A stretch of 64,000 nt of DNA, taken from the NCBI GenBank assembly GCA_012523405.1, contig JAAYIN010000037.1, positions 41,962 through 105,961 of the forward strand, written 5' to 3'. Numbering within the stretch: position 1 is the first letter of the stretch; every line of letters starts with the position of its first letter. Positions 35,355 through 44,456 of the stretch are shown here, piece after piece. This DNA comes from Clostridiales bacterium (lineage in GTDB: Bacteria; Bacillota; Clostridia; Christensenellales; Aristaeellaceae). Both the position numbers and the translations under genes were made by a program. Under the pieces are notes generated by a model. The model was not told the DNA's origin. It did no database searches and worked only from the letters and a program-made list of their open reading frames with translations.

Positions 35355-36581
35355 CTATTCAAAGAGCTTGGGCAGCAAATTGCTGCTGCAATAGTGCTCG
35401 TTCCAGCGTTTTCTTGCCGCCTGCCGCATCAAGAGCACCTGATCCTCAGGCAGCTTTGAAAACGCCTCCAGTGCAGCCAGCAGACCCTGCGCGCCTTGCG
35501 CTCCGTCATATAAATAGCCGATATCCTCCGTCACCATCTCAGGAATACCGCCCACAGCCGGCGCGATGATGGGGATTCCATGGCGCATCGCTTCCATAAT
35601 GGAAACAGGTACGCCTTCTTTTCGGCTTGTATTGATAAACAAATCATACGCGTGCGTATCATATTGCTTCTGTACTTTTTCAAAATCAAGGGAACCCATG
35701 AACTCATAGATCACGTTTTCCTTCGTATCAAGCTTTTCCTCCGCGAGTTTCCTCAGCGCATCTTCGCCTTCCCCGCCGCCCATATGCGTCCAACAGATCG
35801 GCATGCCCTCCCACTTTTCAAGGGCTTCTATCATGAGGTGTATTTGCTTGATCTCACTGATGTTCGCGCAGCTCACCACGCGAAGAACCCCTTGCCTAAG
35901 CATCGGCGGCTCTTTGATCATCTCAACGGGATTGCCCGACGAACCCATCCCAACTACATGGATTTTGTCCATTGGCGCGTCTTCCTGCATGTACTCAAGG
36001 TATTGTGCCTTCGCACTCTCGCTGATGAGGTATATCCCATCGGCTTGCTTGGCTATCATCTGCTTCATGAGGTAGGGATTCATAGGATTGCGCTCGGCGT
36101 CAATATCAAAGGCATGCCCGCGAACCACGAACCGAAGCTGCGGATGCTTGCGCTTGGTGAGCGCAGCCGCATAGCCGTCAAAGCTCATCCAGCAAGAGTA
36201 AAGCGTCGGTCTTATATCTCCATCCTTTTTGAGCAATGCTTCCAGCCAATAGTGCATCTTCAGCCCACGCTGGGTAAACATCACGAGCTTTAAGATATTG
36301 ATCAGATTGGCCTTCTTATCTCTTCTCAGATGGTTTAGCTCTTGCCATAAATCCCGCATCAACAGAACACTCAGCCATGACTTAAGCGCTGCAAAACCCA
36401 GCTTTTGCGGCGTGATATATTCACGATCCTTGGTCGTCAGCGTCTTTACGCCATAAAAACTAACCATCTGCACATTGCTGAAATGCTTTAGCAGCCACGG
36501 ATGCTCCTGCATCATGAAGGCATTGGTTTTCCCATCTGCCGCTACCGCACATGAACTCAAATAAATCAATGTACCAGGCAT
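35355..36581 (-). CDS. Glycosyltransferase, GT4 family
   Basis: A 408-residue GT-B enzyme. Its N-terminal domain is less conserved. The C-terminal nucleotide-sugar site is clear: SRKEGVPVSIMEAMRHGIPI (near residue 320), containing the E-x7-E motif of retaining GT4 enzymes. Its ATG follows directly on the stop of the upstream glycosyltransferase gene, so the two are coupled. It belongs to the surface-glycan block that begins with the sugar-phosphate transferase at 40319. Donor specificity cannot be read. Confidence 0.82.
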   Translation of the reverse strand: MPGTLIYLSSCAVAADGKTNAFMMQEHPWLLKHFSNVQMVSFYGVKTLTTKDREYITPQKLGFAALKSWLSVLLMRDLWQELNHLRRDKKANLINILKLVMFTQRGLKMHYWLEALLKKDGDIRPTLYSCWMSFDGYAAALTKRKHPQLRFVVRGHAFDIDAERNPMNPYLMKQMIAKQADGIYLISESAKAQYLEYMQEDAPMDKIHVVGMGSSGNPVEMIKEPPMLRQGVLRVVSCANISEIKQIHLMIEALEKWEGMPICWTHMGGGEGEDALRKLAEEKLDTKENVIYEFMGSLDFEKVQKQYDTHAYDLFINTSRKEGVPVSIMEAMRHGIPIIAPAVGGIPEMVTEDIGYLYDGAQGAQGLLAALEAFSKLPEDQVLLMRQAARKRWNEHYCSSNLLPKLFE

Positions 36582-37721
36582 TTATATCCCCGCCTTTTCA
36601 AACACAGCTCTCATGATTCCTTCCCATGACATATGCGCTCGTGCATAGCTGCGCATATGCGCAGGTACATCCGCATTGACCTTTGCTGACTTTGCGAAGT
36701 TGACGATCTGCTGCATGTCGATATCGGAGTCATCATTTCTCAGTTTCAAACAAAACCGCGAGTCATCTGGAACCACCGGATCATCCACCGCATAGACAAA
36801 CGGCAAGCCGCGCGCCATATATTCACGAACCTTTAGCGTCATACTCGACAGCTGCCCCTTACGGTACAGCCCAAGTCCGCCAATGCCAATATCGCATTTC
36901 GCAACGATTTGGTCAAGTGCATCGCCATGCAGTTCTCCGTGGAATATCACGCGCTCTGATGTACCAAGCTCATCGCTCAGCTTCTCCCATGCCTTCAGCG
37001 AGCCATCTCCATCATTGCCAACCATATGCACATAAACCTGCTCTTCGCTTTGATCCTTTGCAAGCGCTCGAATCAGGCGATCATAGCCCTGCCAATGCGA
37101 CATGCTCGCCAGCGCAAGCATGTGGATATCGGAAGTACCTGTGCACGGTTTGTGCTGCTGATATTGATTCACATCCACGCCATTGACAATATTCATCGCA
37201 GGTCTGCCATTAAGCATGCCATCGCAATGCTCCCCAATCAGCGTATACAGGTCGATCATGGGCTCCATGCGCCCAAATACCTTCGCATTGTAGGCAAATA
37301 CGGGCATGCGGAGAAGCGAGGTTGTTTTCCCATTTTCAAATGGATAGGTCGGGTGCTCCACGATAAGCTTTCCGCCCTTTGCCTTGAGTGCTGTCATTGC
37401 GTCAGGGGCATTGCCAAAGGTCGGCATAAACCTCATGTACACAAGGTCAATCTGGTTTTCCAAAATCACTTTTTTCAGCGCATTCATCAAGTCGATATAG
37501 AAAACCGTTTTTCCATAGGCGGGAAGCTTTGCAAAAGGGCAGGTTTGAATCAGCTCTGGATCCTCTTCGCCGCATAATAGCAATCGGTCTTTATCCCAGC
37601 CGATATAATGAACTTCATGCCCCAGTGCACGTGCGGCCGCCATTTCACCATCGAATTTGAGCTTTAAATTATCATTTCGATGAAGCGGATAGCGCATTAA
37701 AAACAAAATTTTTGCCATCAT
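36582..37721 (-). CDS. Glycosyltransferase, GT4-like
   Basis: A 379-residue predicted GT-B enzyme starting MMAKILFLMRYPLHRNDNLK. The Rossmann-like halves are visible: KILFLMRYP near the N terminus and MLALASMSHWQGYDRLIRAL near residue 210, the usual start of the donor domain. The E-x7-E region is weaker than in the neighbours (LSSMTLKVREYMARGLPFVY, near residue 320). It overlaps the preceding glycosyltransferase gene by four bases (ATGA) and abuts the next. Confidence 0.78.
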   Translation of the reverse strand: MMAKILFLMRYPLHRNDNLKLKFDGEMAAARALGHEVHYIGWDKDRLLLCGEEDPELIQTCPFAKLPAYGKTVFYIDLMNALKKVILENQIDLVYMRFMPTFGNAPDAMTALKAKGGKLIVEHPTYPFENGKTTSLLRMPVFAYNAKVFGRMEPMIDLYTLIGEHCDGMLNGRPAMNIVNGVDVNQYQQHKPCTGTSDIHMLALASMSHWQGYDRLIRALAKDQSEEQVYVHMVGNDGDGSLKAWEKLSDELGTSERVIFHGELHGDALDQIVAKCDIGIGGLGLYRKGQLSSMTLKVREYMARGLPFVYAVDDPVVPDDSRFCLKLRNDDSDIDMQQIVNFAKSAKVNADVPAHMRSYARAHMSWEGIMRAVFEKAGI

Positions 37722-38845
37722 GCACCTTCCTTACCGAGCAGCTCAAGGTACAGCGCTGCAAGCTGCTTGCGCACTTCATCCAAGCTGTATTTTTGAATTT
37801 CGTTTTGATTGTACTTGCTCATTTCCTCGCGCATCGCAGGGTTGCCAAGCAGCAGTGCAATATCCTCAGCAAATCCGCTCGCATCCCGAGCACTGCGTAG
37901 CATTCCGCCCACACCTTGCTGGATCAGATCGGCATTGCCGCGCACATTGCTCACCACGCATGGGAGCCCTGCCGCCATCGCCTCCATTTGAGACACCGGC
38001 AAGCCTTCTTGAAGCGACGGAAAGAAAAACACATCCGACGCTTTCAGCAGTTCAGGCACATCCCTGCGGAAGCCCAGAAAATGAGTGCGTTCCTCAATAC
38101 CAAGGTCGATCGCGAGCTTTTTAAGCTCGTCTTCCTTCTCGCCCACACCGCAAAACAACAAATGCACCGCTGGAAGCTCCTGCATCACGCGAAGCGCTGT
38201 TTCATGGTTTTTACGTGAGATATGCTCTCCTACGTTGATCACGATAAATTCATCCGAAGGAATGCCAAGCTTTGCTTTGACTTCATCTCGGTCGACCTCC
38301 GCCTCAAAGCGGGACAAATCAACCCCAACGCCATTGACCATCGCAGATTTTCGAGCATGAAATCTTTGAGCGTGCTTATCGTCCTCGCGGTTGATGGTGA
38401 TCAAAAGATCAGTGTAACGCGACAGGAATCGCTCTGCGGGGTAGAACAGCAGCCAGTTTTTGATTGGTGCACCAGAGAAAAAATGAAAACCATGCGCTGT
38501 ATAAACCACCTTGGTTCCGCGTTTCCTCGCGTCCCTTGCGCATAGTCTGCCAAGCATCCCGCCCACAGGCGTATTGCAATGAATCAAATCATAGTTGCCC
38601 TCATCGATGATCGCCTTGAGCTGCTTATACACCACCCTGTTGTTGGGGCTAATGGGCGAGCGCTCAAAGGGCAAGTCAAAGTAACGGTCACAGTACGGCA
38701 CAGACTCGACCACCGCACCCGTATCATTGCGAGTGCACAGATGCACTTCGTATCCCTGCTCCTGAAACCATTTCATATAGGGTAGATGAAATACAAGCAC
38801 ATGTCCGCGCAGGACTGTTGCAATAAATAGAACTTTCTTACTCAA
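37718..38845 (-). CDS. Glycosyltransferase, GT4 family (EpsD/CapM-like)
   Basis: A 375-residue GT-B enzyme. It has a VVYTAHGFHFFSGAPIKNWL segment (near residue 135) typical of EpsD-like first or second glycosyltransferases, GEHISRKNHE at the start of the donor domain and SLQEGLPVSQMEAMAAGLPC (near 290) as the E-x7-E site. It is the first glycosyltransferase after the lipid-carrier step and overlaps both neighbours by four bases, so it may add the second sugar. The exact sugar is unknown. Confidence 0.85.
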   Translation of the reverse strand: MSKKVLFIATVLRGHVLVFHLPYMKWFQEQGYEVHLCTRNDTGAVVESVPYCDRYFDLPFERSPISPNNRVVYKQLKAIIDEGNYDLIHCNTPVGGMLGRLCARDARKRGTKVVYTAHGFHFFSGAPIKNWLLFYPAERFLSRYTDLLITINREDDKHAQRFHARKSAMVNGVGVDLSRFEAEVDRDEVKAKLGIPSDEFIVINVGEHISRKNHETALRVMQELPAVHLLFCGVGEKEDELKKLAIDLGIEERTHFLGFRRDVPELLKASDVFFFPSLQEGLPVSQMEAMAAGLPCVVSNVRGNADLIQQGVGGMLRSARDASGFAEDIALLLGNPAMREEMSKYNQNEIQKYSLDEVRKQLAALYLELLGKEGA

Positions 38846-39690
38846 TTTCCTACCTCCGTTAGGGCAATGGTCTCGGCAAACGTGAGCTCCTGCTGGTCAC
38901 GAAACGCCTCACTCATCGCTTGGTCGTAGGTCAGTGTGCCAAATACCTTGCCCACGATCCCTACATACCTGCAAAGCGCAGCTAGCAGCCACCCAAATCC
39001 TTTGGGCTGCCAGATGCGCTTATGATGCACGGCTGCGATCTGATGAACCAGCGCGTCCGTGCTCACGTATTCATTGTTCTGCGGGTGATAGCAGCCGCCT
39101 TCACCGCTTTTTAAAAGCTGGGAGATGAACACCCCAAGCGTGCCGATGTATAGCATGCTGCGCTCATTGCGCACGCTTGGAAAAACAGGCAGCTTTTGCG
39201 CGAGCTTGGATAGCCGCGGATAATTCCCTTTGCAGTTTGCGCCATAGATCATAGGCGGGCGCAGCACTGCCATATGAAACTTATCATTCGCTAGGACTTG
39301 GAGCGCCGCTTCCGCCTCCAGCTTGCTTTTGCCGTAATGAGTTGTCGGCGCAGGTTTAGTATCCATGGTAATGCGTCCGCAGGTCATCCCAAATACACTC
39401 ATGCTGCTAAGGAAAACAAATTGAGAAACCCCGCTTTCCTTTGCAGCCTTAGCTGCTTGGATGGCAAGATCACGGTTCACATCGTAATATAGCTGTGCAT
39501 TGTCCTCATTCTCTTTTTGATGCGCAATGCCTGCAACATGCACAACCGCGTCAAAGCCCGAGAAATCGCGTGACCAATCATCGCGCATATCGCGTGTGCT
39601 CACTTGGAAACCCTCAGGCTCGCTTGCAAGCTGCGCCTCAATATGCGTGCCAATATAGCTGTTTGCCCCTGTGATTAGCACCCGTATCAT
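38842..39690 (-). CDS. NAD-dependent epimerase/dehydratase (extended SDR)
   Basis: A 282-residue nucleotide-sugar-modifying enzyme. The dinucleotide loop is TGANSYIGTHI (residues 7-17; the consensus third glycine is kept, the first two are shifted by Ala-Asn). The catalytic YxxxK is HYGKSK near residue 120, with the upstream Ser in FLSSMSVFG. It resembles WbpV/WcaG-like UDP-sugar 4-epimerases or reductases. It overlaps the sugar-phosphate transferase gene by four bases, suggesting that it makes or alters the first sugar on the carrier. Confidence 0.82.
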   Translation of the reverse strand: MIRVLITGANSYIGTHIEAQLASEPEGFQVSTRDMRDDWSRDFSGFDAVVHVAGIAHQKENEDNAQLYYDVNRDLAIQAAKAAKESGVSQFVFLSSMSVFGMTCGRITMDTKPAPTTHYGKSKLEAEAALQVLANDKFHMAVLRPPMIYGANCKGNYPRLSKLAQKLPVFPSVRNERSMLYIGTLGVFISQLLKSGEGGCYHPQNNEYVSTDALVHQIAAVHHKRIWQPKGFGWLLAALCRYVGIVGKVFGTLTYDQAMSEAFRDQQELTFAETIALTEVGN

Positions 39691-40319
39691 CGCTTTTCCT
39701 CTCCACCCTCAATGGGGTAGCTTTTGCTTTCGCGTCCTTCAACAATACCCTGTCGGTTCACGACTTTAACCAAGGTGAGGAGCACGCATTTCAGATCAAA
39801 CCAAAAGCTGATATTCTGCGCATACTCTCCGTCCCGATGTGCTTTCTGCTCAAGATCGCGGCTCAGATAATCCCGTCCGTTCACCTGTGCCCAGCCGCTG
39901 AGTCCGGGGCGCACATCGTTAGCCTTGAACTTGTCCCGCCACTGGAGCAGATCATATTGATTCCATAGCGCGGGGCGCGGACCAATCAGCGCCATCTCGC
40001 CCTTAAGGATATTGATAAGCTGGGGCAATTCGTCAAGGCTCGTCACCCTGAGCACCTTGCCAACGCGCGTGATAAAGCTCTTTGCGCCTCTGAGATCATT
40101 GGTCGCAACATCCTTTGGCGCATCTATGCTCATGGTGCGAAACTTGTAAATATCAAAGAGCACCTTCCCCTTGCCAGCCCTTTTCTGCTTAAAAAGCACT
40201 GGGCCTTTGCTATCGATTTTGATAGCAAGGGCAATCAGCAAAAGCACTGGGCTGAGCACCACAAGGCACACAATAGATATGACTACATCCAGCATTCGCT
40301 TGATATATCGCTCGTACAT
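39687..40319 (-). CDS. Undecaprenyl-phosphate sugar-1-phosphate transferase
   Basis: A 210-residue initiating transferase of the bacterial sugar transferase family (the WcaJ/PglC catalytic core). It has one N-terminal membrane helix (MLDVVISIVCLVVLSPVLLL), then KGPVLFKQKRAG, IYKFRTMS, the TSLDELPQLINILKGEMAL segment and GPRPAL. It transfers a sugar phosphate from a UDP-sugar to undecaprenyl phosphate at the membrane, starting a lipid-linked glycan. It is a short, core-only form without the extra N-terminal helices of WbaP. It follows leuA by 18 bases. Confidence 0.9.
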   Translation of the reverse strand: MYERYIKRMLDVVISIVCLVVLSPVLLLIALAIKIDSKGPVLFKQKRAGKGKVLFDIYKFRTMSIDAPKDVATNDLRGAKSFITRVGKVLRVTSLDELPQLINILKGEMALIGPRPALWNQYDLLQWRDKFKANDVRPGLSGWAQVNGRDYLSRDLEQKAHRDGEYAQNISFWFDLKCVLLTLVKVVNRQGIVEGRESKSYPIEGGEEKR

Positions 40320-40337
40320 GTTTGTCCACTCCGTCCG

Positions 40338-41876
40338 TTATTCGATGTCAGATGAAGGGACATCTGATTGTTTTTGCGCTTCGATCAGGCGATTAACTGC
40401 GTTGATATAGCCAAAGCAACTGGCTTCGATAATATCTGTGGATACGCCTTTGCCAAGCATCACCATATCCTTGTTTTTCACCCGAACCGTAGCTTCGCCA
40501 AGTGCATCCTCGCCCTCGGTAACCGCCTTGAGCTGATAGCTTTCCAGCGTGCAATGAAGACCCGTGATTTGGTCGACCGCATGGAAGCAAGCTTCAATCG
40601 GGCCTTCTCCGCAGTCAGCACGCGTCACGATCAAGTCACCCATCTTCAGGCTCACCGTTGCGGTGCTGGTCATGCGGTTGCCGCTGAAAATCTGGAACGA
40701 ATGAATCTGGTACATGCCCGATGCACCGTGCATCTGCTCACGGCAAAGTGCCATGATATCGCGGTCTGTAATATCCTTTTTGCGATCTGCCAGCTCCTTG
40801 AATTTTTCAAAGGCTGCATTCAGTTCGCGATCTGTCAGGTCAAATCCAAGCTCCATCGCATGCTCGCGCAGCGCATGGCGTCCGCTGAGCTTCCCAAGCA
40901 CCATGCCGCCCTGCGGGATGCCAAGATCCTCGGGTTTCATGACCTCATAGGTCTCTCTATTTCTGAGCACGCCATGTTGATGAATGCCGCTTTGATGCAC
41001 GAATGCGTTCGCGCCTACAACCGCCTTGTTCGGGGGGACTTCAACACCTGAAAGCGAAGCCGCCAGACGGCTGATGCGGTAAATTTCGGAGGTGTTAAGG
41101 TTGTCCTTCAGCTGATAAATATCGCTGCGGGTGCGAAGCCCCATCACAATCTCCTCAAGCGATGCGTTACCCGCACGCTCTCCAAGACCATTGATCGAGC
41201 ATTCCACCTGCCTTGCGCCGCATCTAACTGCTTCAAGGGTTGTGGCTGTCGCAAGCCCTAAATCGTTATGGCAATGCGCAGACAGCACGATATTGCGTCC
41301 GCGAATGACATTTTGATAGATGTCGCCGATCATCTCGCCATACTCGTCCACCGTGGCGTAGCCGACCGTATCCGGAATATTGAGCGTCGTTGCGCCTGCT
41401 TGGATCGCCGCCTCGCAGATTTCGCGGAGGAAATCAGGCTCGGTTCTGGTTGCGTCCTCACAGCTAAACTCTATGTCCTCACAAAAGGACTTCGCAAGCG
41501 TGATGCTCTTGACCGCTGCCTCCAGCACCTGCTTGCGCGTCATATTCAGCTTTGCCTCTCTATGCAGCGGACTTGTCGCAATAAACACATGAATGCGAGG
41601 CTTGACCGCTCTTTTGAGCGCCTTTGCCGCTGCGACGATATCCGCCTCAACGCATCTAGCCAGCGAACATACGCCCGTTGACACAGCCTTGCTCACAGCG
41701 CGAACAGCTTCATAGTCGCCAACGCTTGCGCCTGCAAAACCAGCCTCGATCATGTCAACACCCAATGCTTCCAAATGGCGCGCAAACTCCACCTTTTCAT
41801 TCAGGTGAAAGCTCACTCCAGGCGTCTGTTCGCCATCGCGCAGTGTAGTATCAAAAAATAATACTGTATTTTCCAT
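40338..41876 (-). CDS. leuA: 2-isopropylmalate synthase
   Basis: A 512-residue enzyme that condenses acetyl-CoA and 2-oxoisovalerate, the first committed step to leucine. The [13 protein letters not shown] opening, the metal site HCHNDLG and GLGERAGN are all present in the TIM barrel (residues 1-270). A linker with GLHQ-like '[11 protein letters not shown]' leads to the C-terminal allosteric LeuA-dimer domain (about 385-505). The length fits full bacterial LeuA rather than citramalate or homocitrate synthase, though these relatives cannot be fully excluded. No other leu gene is near; it lies between comEA and the surface-glycan block. Confidence 0.88.
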   Translation of the reverse strand: MENTVLFFDTTLRDGEQTPGVSFHLNEKVEFARHLEALGVDMIEAGFAGASVGDYEAVRAVSKAVSTGVCSLARCVEADIVAAAKALKRAVKPRIHVFIATSPLHREAKLNMTRKQVLEAAVKSITLAKSFCEDIEFSCEDATRTEPDFLREICEAAIQAGATTLNIPDTVGYATVDEYGEMIGDIYQNVIRGRNIVLSAHCHNDLGLATATTLEAVRCGARQVECSINGLGERAGNASLEEIVMGLRTRSDIYQLKDNLNTSEIYRISRLAASLSGVEVPPNKAVVGANAFVHQSGIHQHGVLRNRETYEVMKPEDLGIPQGGMVLGKLSGRHALREHAMELGFDLTDRELNAAFEKFKELADRKKDITDRDIMALCREQMHGASGMYQIHSFQIFSGNRMTSTATVSLKMGDLIVTRADCGEGPIEACFHAVDQITGLHCTLESYQLKAVTEGEDALGEATVRVKNKDMVMLGKGVSTDIIEASCFGYINAVNRLIEAQKQSDVPSSDIE

Positions 41877-41888
41877 GATATCCTCCGT

Positions 41889-42257
41889 TTATTCCAGGCA
41901 AATTTGTGTGAGTAACTTTTCCAGCGTTTTTGTGCCGATGCCCTTGACCGTGAGTAAATCCTCAGGGTATACAAACGCACCGTTTCGCTCGCGTTCATTG
42001 ATGATTCGGCTTGCCAGTTCTTTTCCTATACCTGATATCGTTTGCAGTTCCTCAACATCGGCGGTGTTCACATTCACCGTTCCGGATGGGATTTGTACCT
42101 GCATCACTTCGCCCATCCGAACGCTGGCAGATGATGCCGCGAGTGTCGTCTCTTTGGTATTGTAGTCCACCTGAAGGTGAACCACAATCAGGGATAGCGC
42201 TGCCATAAGCAAAAGCGCAGATAGCACGCGAAGAAAAAGTCCGTTTCGCGCCTGCAT
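41889..42257 (-). CDS. comEA: ComEA-like DNA receptor
   Basis: A 122-residue protein with one N-terminal membrane helix (FLRVLSALLLMAALSLIVV) and a C-terminal double helix-hairpin-helix domain (VNVNTADVEELQTISGIGKE and LLTVKGIGTKTLEKLL). ComEA binds double-stranded DNA outside the cell and hands it to ComEC. It lacks the longer SLBB domain of B. subtilis ComEA. I favour ATG 42257 with GGGGTGAG upstream; a TTG 18 bases before is the alternative. It is placed among cysS and leuA, apart from comEC. Confidence 0.88.
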   Translation of the reverse strand: MQARNGLFLRVLSALLLMAALSLIVVHLQVDYNTKETTLAASSASVRMGEVMQVQIPSGTVNVNTADVEELQTISGIGKELASRIINERERNGAFVYPEDLLTVKGIGTKTLEKLLTQICLE

Positions 42258-42287
42258 GCACTCACCCCATCTCAAGCTGCGTGCTCG

Positions 42288-43685
42288 TTATCCGTTCTTT
42301 CGAACCTTCTGGCCTGCGGGTGTATCCTCTAGGATATAGCCCATCGCCTTGATCTGGTCGCGGAGTTCATCGCTGCGCTTCCAGTTCTTATCGGTTCTTG
42401 CCTGTGCGCGCTCGTCAACAAGTGCCTGCACATCCGCGCCAATGCCATCCGCTTCCTTGAGCAGCAGCCCAAGAACACTCGTGAGCTTCGCAAGCTTGCC
42501 TTGACCATAGAGGACAGCTTCCTTGCTGATATCCGTATTGCTGAGCTTGAAAATCTCGCGTGCAATGTCAAAAATCGCCGCCAGTGCATCAGCCGTGTTC
42601 ATATCATCATCCATCGCACGGATGAAATGCTCCTCTGACTTATCGCATTCACTGGCAAAGGCCTGCTCTAGCTCATTCATCGGACGATCCGTAGCTTTAT
42701 CCATGAGGAATAACAGCTGGTCTCGTGCATTGTAGAGGCGCTCAAGGCTGCTCTGTGCGGCTTCGATCAGATCATGGCTGAAGTTGATGGGACTGCGGTA
42801 ATGCGCTGAGAGCATGAACATGCGCACCGCTTCAAGGTCAAATTCCTTGGCGATATCGCGCACCGTAAAGAAATTGCCCTTTGACTTGCTCATTTTCTCG
42901 TTGTCAATGTTGATAAAGCCATTATGCATCCAGTAGTTGACATAGGGCTTACCCGTTGCGCCAACGCTCTGCGCGATTTCATTTTCATGATGCGGGAAGA
43001 GTAAATCCTTGCCGCCCGTATGGATATCAAAGGTATCGCCAAGGTAGGTGGTGCTCATAGCGGAGCATTCGATATGCCAGCCCGGACGACCCATCCCCCA
43101 CGGGCTCTCCCATGCGGGTTCGTTTGGCTTTTGCGCCTTCCATAGCGCAAAGTCCATCGGGTCTTCCTTCTGCTCGTCCACGCTAATGCGTGCGCCGCTT
43201 TCAAGGTCGTCAAGATTCTGGCCGCATAAGCAGCCATAGCCCTCAAACGCCTTCACGCGGTAATACACATCGCCCTTTGACTCATAAGCCAGACCATTGG
43301 CGATGAGCTTTTCAATCATCGCAATGATCTGGGGGATATGCTCGGTAGCACGCGGATGCACAGTCGCAGGCAAAATGCCAAGTGCCTTTGCATCGATGAA
43401 ATACTCCGCAATGTACTTTTCTGCAATAGCCAAAACGGTGGTATTCTCCTCGTTTGCACGGCGAATCATCTTGTCGTCAATGTCTGTAAAGTTCTGCACA
43501 AAGGTCACTTCATAGCCGCGGTACTCGAAATAGCGGCGCAGGATATCAAACATGATAAACGGACGTGCATTGCCGATATGAAAGTAGTTATACACCGTTG
43601 GACCGCAGGCATAGATACCCACTTTTCCCTCGTGAATGGGTTTAAACTCTTCCTTTTTGCGCGTCATGCTATTGTATATTTGCAT
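42288..43685 (-). CDS. cysS: Cysteinyl-tRNA synthetase
   Basis: A 465-residue class I synthetase. The HIGH motif appears as FHIGNARPF, the zinc-site Cys in ACGPTVY and in WHIECSAM, and KMSKS as KMSKSKGN (near residue 265). The C-terminal anticodon-binding domain (about 330-465) is complete. It charges tRNA-Cys in the cytoplasm. The gene follows cysE by 21 bases, a pairing common in Firmicutes that ties cysteine synthesis to its use. Confidence 0.96.
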   Translation of the reverse strand: MQIYNSMTRKKEEFKPIHEGKVGIYACGPTVYNYFHIGNARPFIMFDILRRYFEYRGYEVTFVQNFTDIDDKMIRRANEENTTVLAIAEKYIAEYFIDAKALGILPATVHPRATEHIPQIIAMIEKLIANGLAYESKGDVYYRVKAFEGYGCLCGQNLDDLESGARISVDEQKEDPMDFALWKAQKPNEPAWESPWGMGRPGWHIECSAMSTTYLGDTFDIHTGGKDLLFPHHENEIAQSVGATGKPYVNYWMHNGFINIDNEKMSKSKGNFFTVRDIAKEFDLEAVRMFMLSAHYRSPINFSHDLIEAAQSSLERLYNARDQLLFLMDKATDRPMNELEQAFASECDKSEEHFIRAMDDDMNTADALAAIFDIAREIFKLSNTDISKEAVLYGQGKLAKLTSVLGLLLKEADGIGADVQALVDERAQARTDKNWKRSDELRDQIKAMGYILEDTPAGQKVRKNG

Positions 43686-43706
43686 TCTTTTATCTCCTCT
43701 ATCAAC

Positions 43707-44456
43707 TTATTGTTCCGGTTGCTTTTCAGTATGCTTGGGGCAACCATCCGGACATCGTTCCTTGCAGGGCGAGTCAGGCTGATCAAAGCAATCGTCACAG
43801 CCAAGACGCGTGGCATGATGCGCCAAGCATTTTTCCAGCGATGACAGCTTTGCGACCAGCGCTTCCATACGCTCCATCATCGGGTCAGGCAAGTTGACCT
43901 GATCCAAATCCGCCTCGCCTACGCGCTGAGGTTCTTTCTTTTGAACAATTCTGCCAGGGTTGCCAACGACTGTACAGTTTTCCGGTACGTCCTTGAGCAC
44001 AATCGCGCCCGCGCCAACCTTGGAGTTATCGCCTATGGTGATTGGACCAAGCACCTTCGCGCCCGCACCTACCGTAACGCCATTTCCAAGGGTTGGGTGG
44101 CGTTTGCCCGTGTCCTTGCCTGTACCGCCAAGGGTTACGCCTTGATAAATCGTCACATCGTCGCCGATGATCGTCGTTTCGCCAATGACCACGCCGTCGC
44201 CATGGTCGATAAATACCCTACGCCCGATTTGCGCACCAGGGTGAATTTCAATGCCTGTTTTATGACGCGCACGCTGGCTTAACAAGCGTGCCATCAACAC
44301 ATGCCCCTTTAGGTAAAGCGCGTTTGCTCTTCGGTGCGCCTTAAGCGCGGTCAGCCCCGGATAGCAAAGCTTTACCTCTGTCATAGATTTAGCAGCAGGG
44401 TCGCGCGAAAAAACCGCCTCGCGATCCTCCTTGACCAATGTCTTCCAATGACTCAT
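43707..44456 (-). CDS. cysE: Serine O-acetyltransferase with cysteine-rich tail
   Basis: A 249-residue enzyme that acetylates serine, the first step to cysteine. The N-terminal helical part leads to a left-handed beta-helix with hexapeptide repeats ([40 protein letters not shown]) and the catalytic His/Asp of [10 protein letters not shown]. The family usually ends near residue 190-200. This protein continues for about 45 residues with six cysteines (in [20 protein letters not shown] and a preceding CLAHH), suggesting a metal or redox site. Its ATG overlaps the ppk1 stop by four bases. Confidence 0.92.
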   Translation of the reverse strand: MSHWKTLVKEDREAVFSRDPAAKSMTEVKLCYPGLTALKAHRRANALYLKGHVLMARLLSQRARHKTGIEIHPGAQIGRRVFIDHGDGVVIGETTIIGDDVTIYQGVTLGGTGKDTGKRHPTLGNGVTVGAGAKVLGPITIGDNSKVGAGAIVLKDVPENCTVVGNPGRIVQKKEPQRVGEADLDQVNLPDPMMERMEALVAKLSSLEKCLAHHATRLGCDDCFDQPDSPCKERCPDGCPKHTEKQPEQ

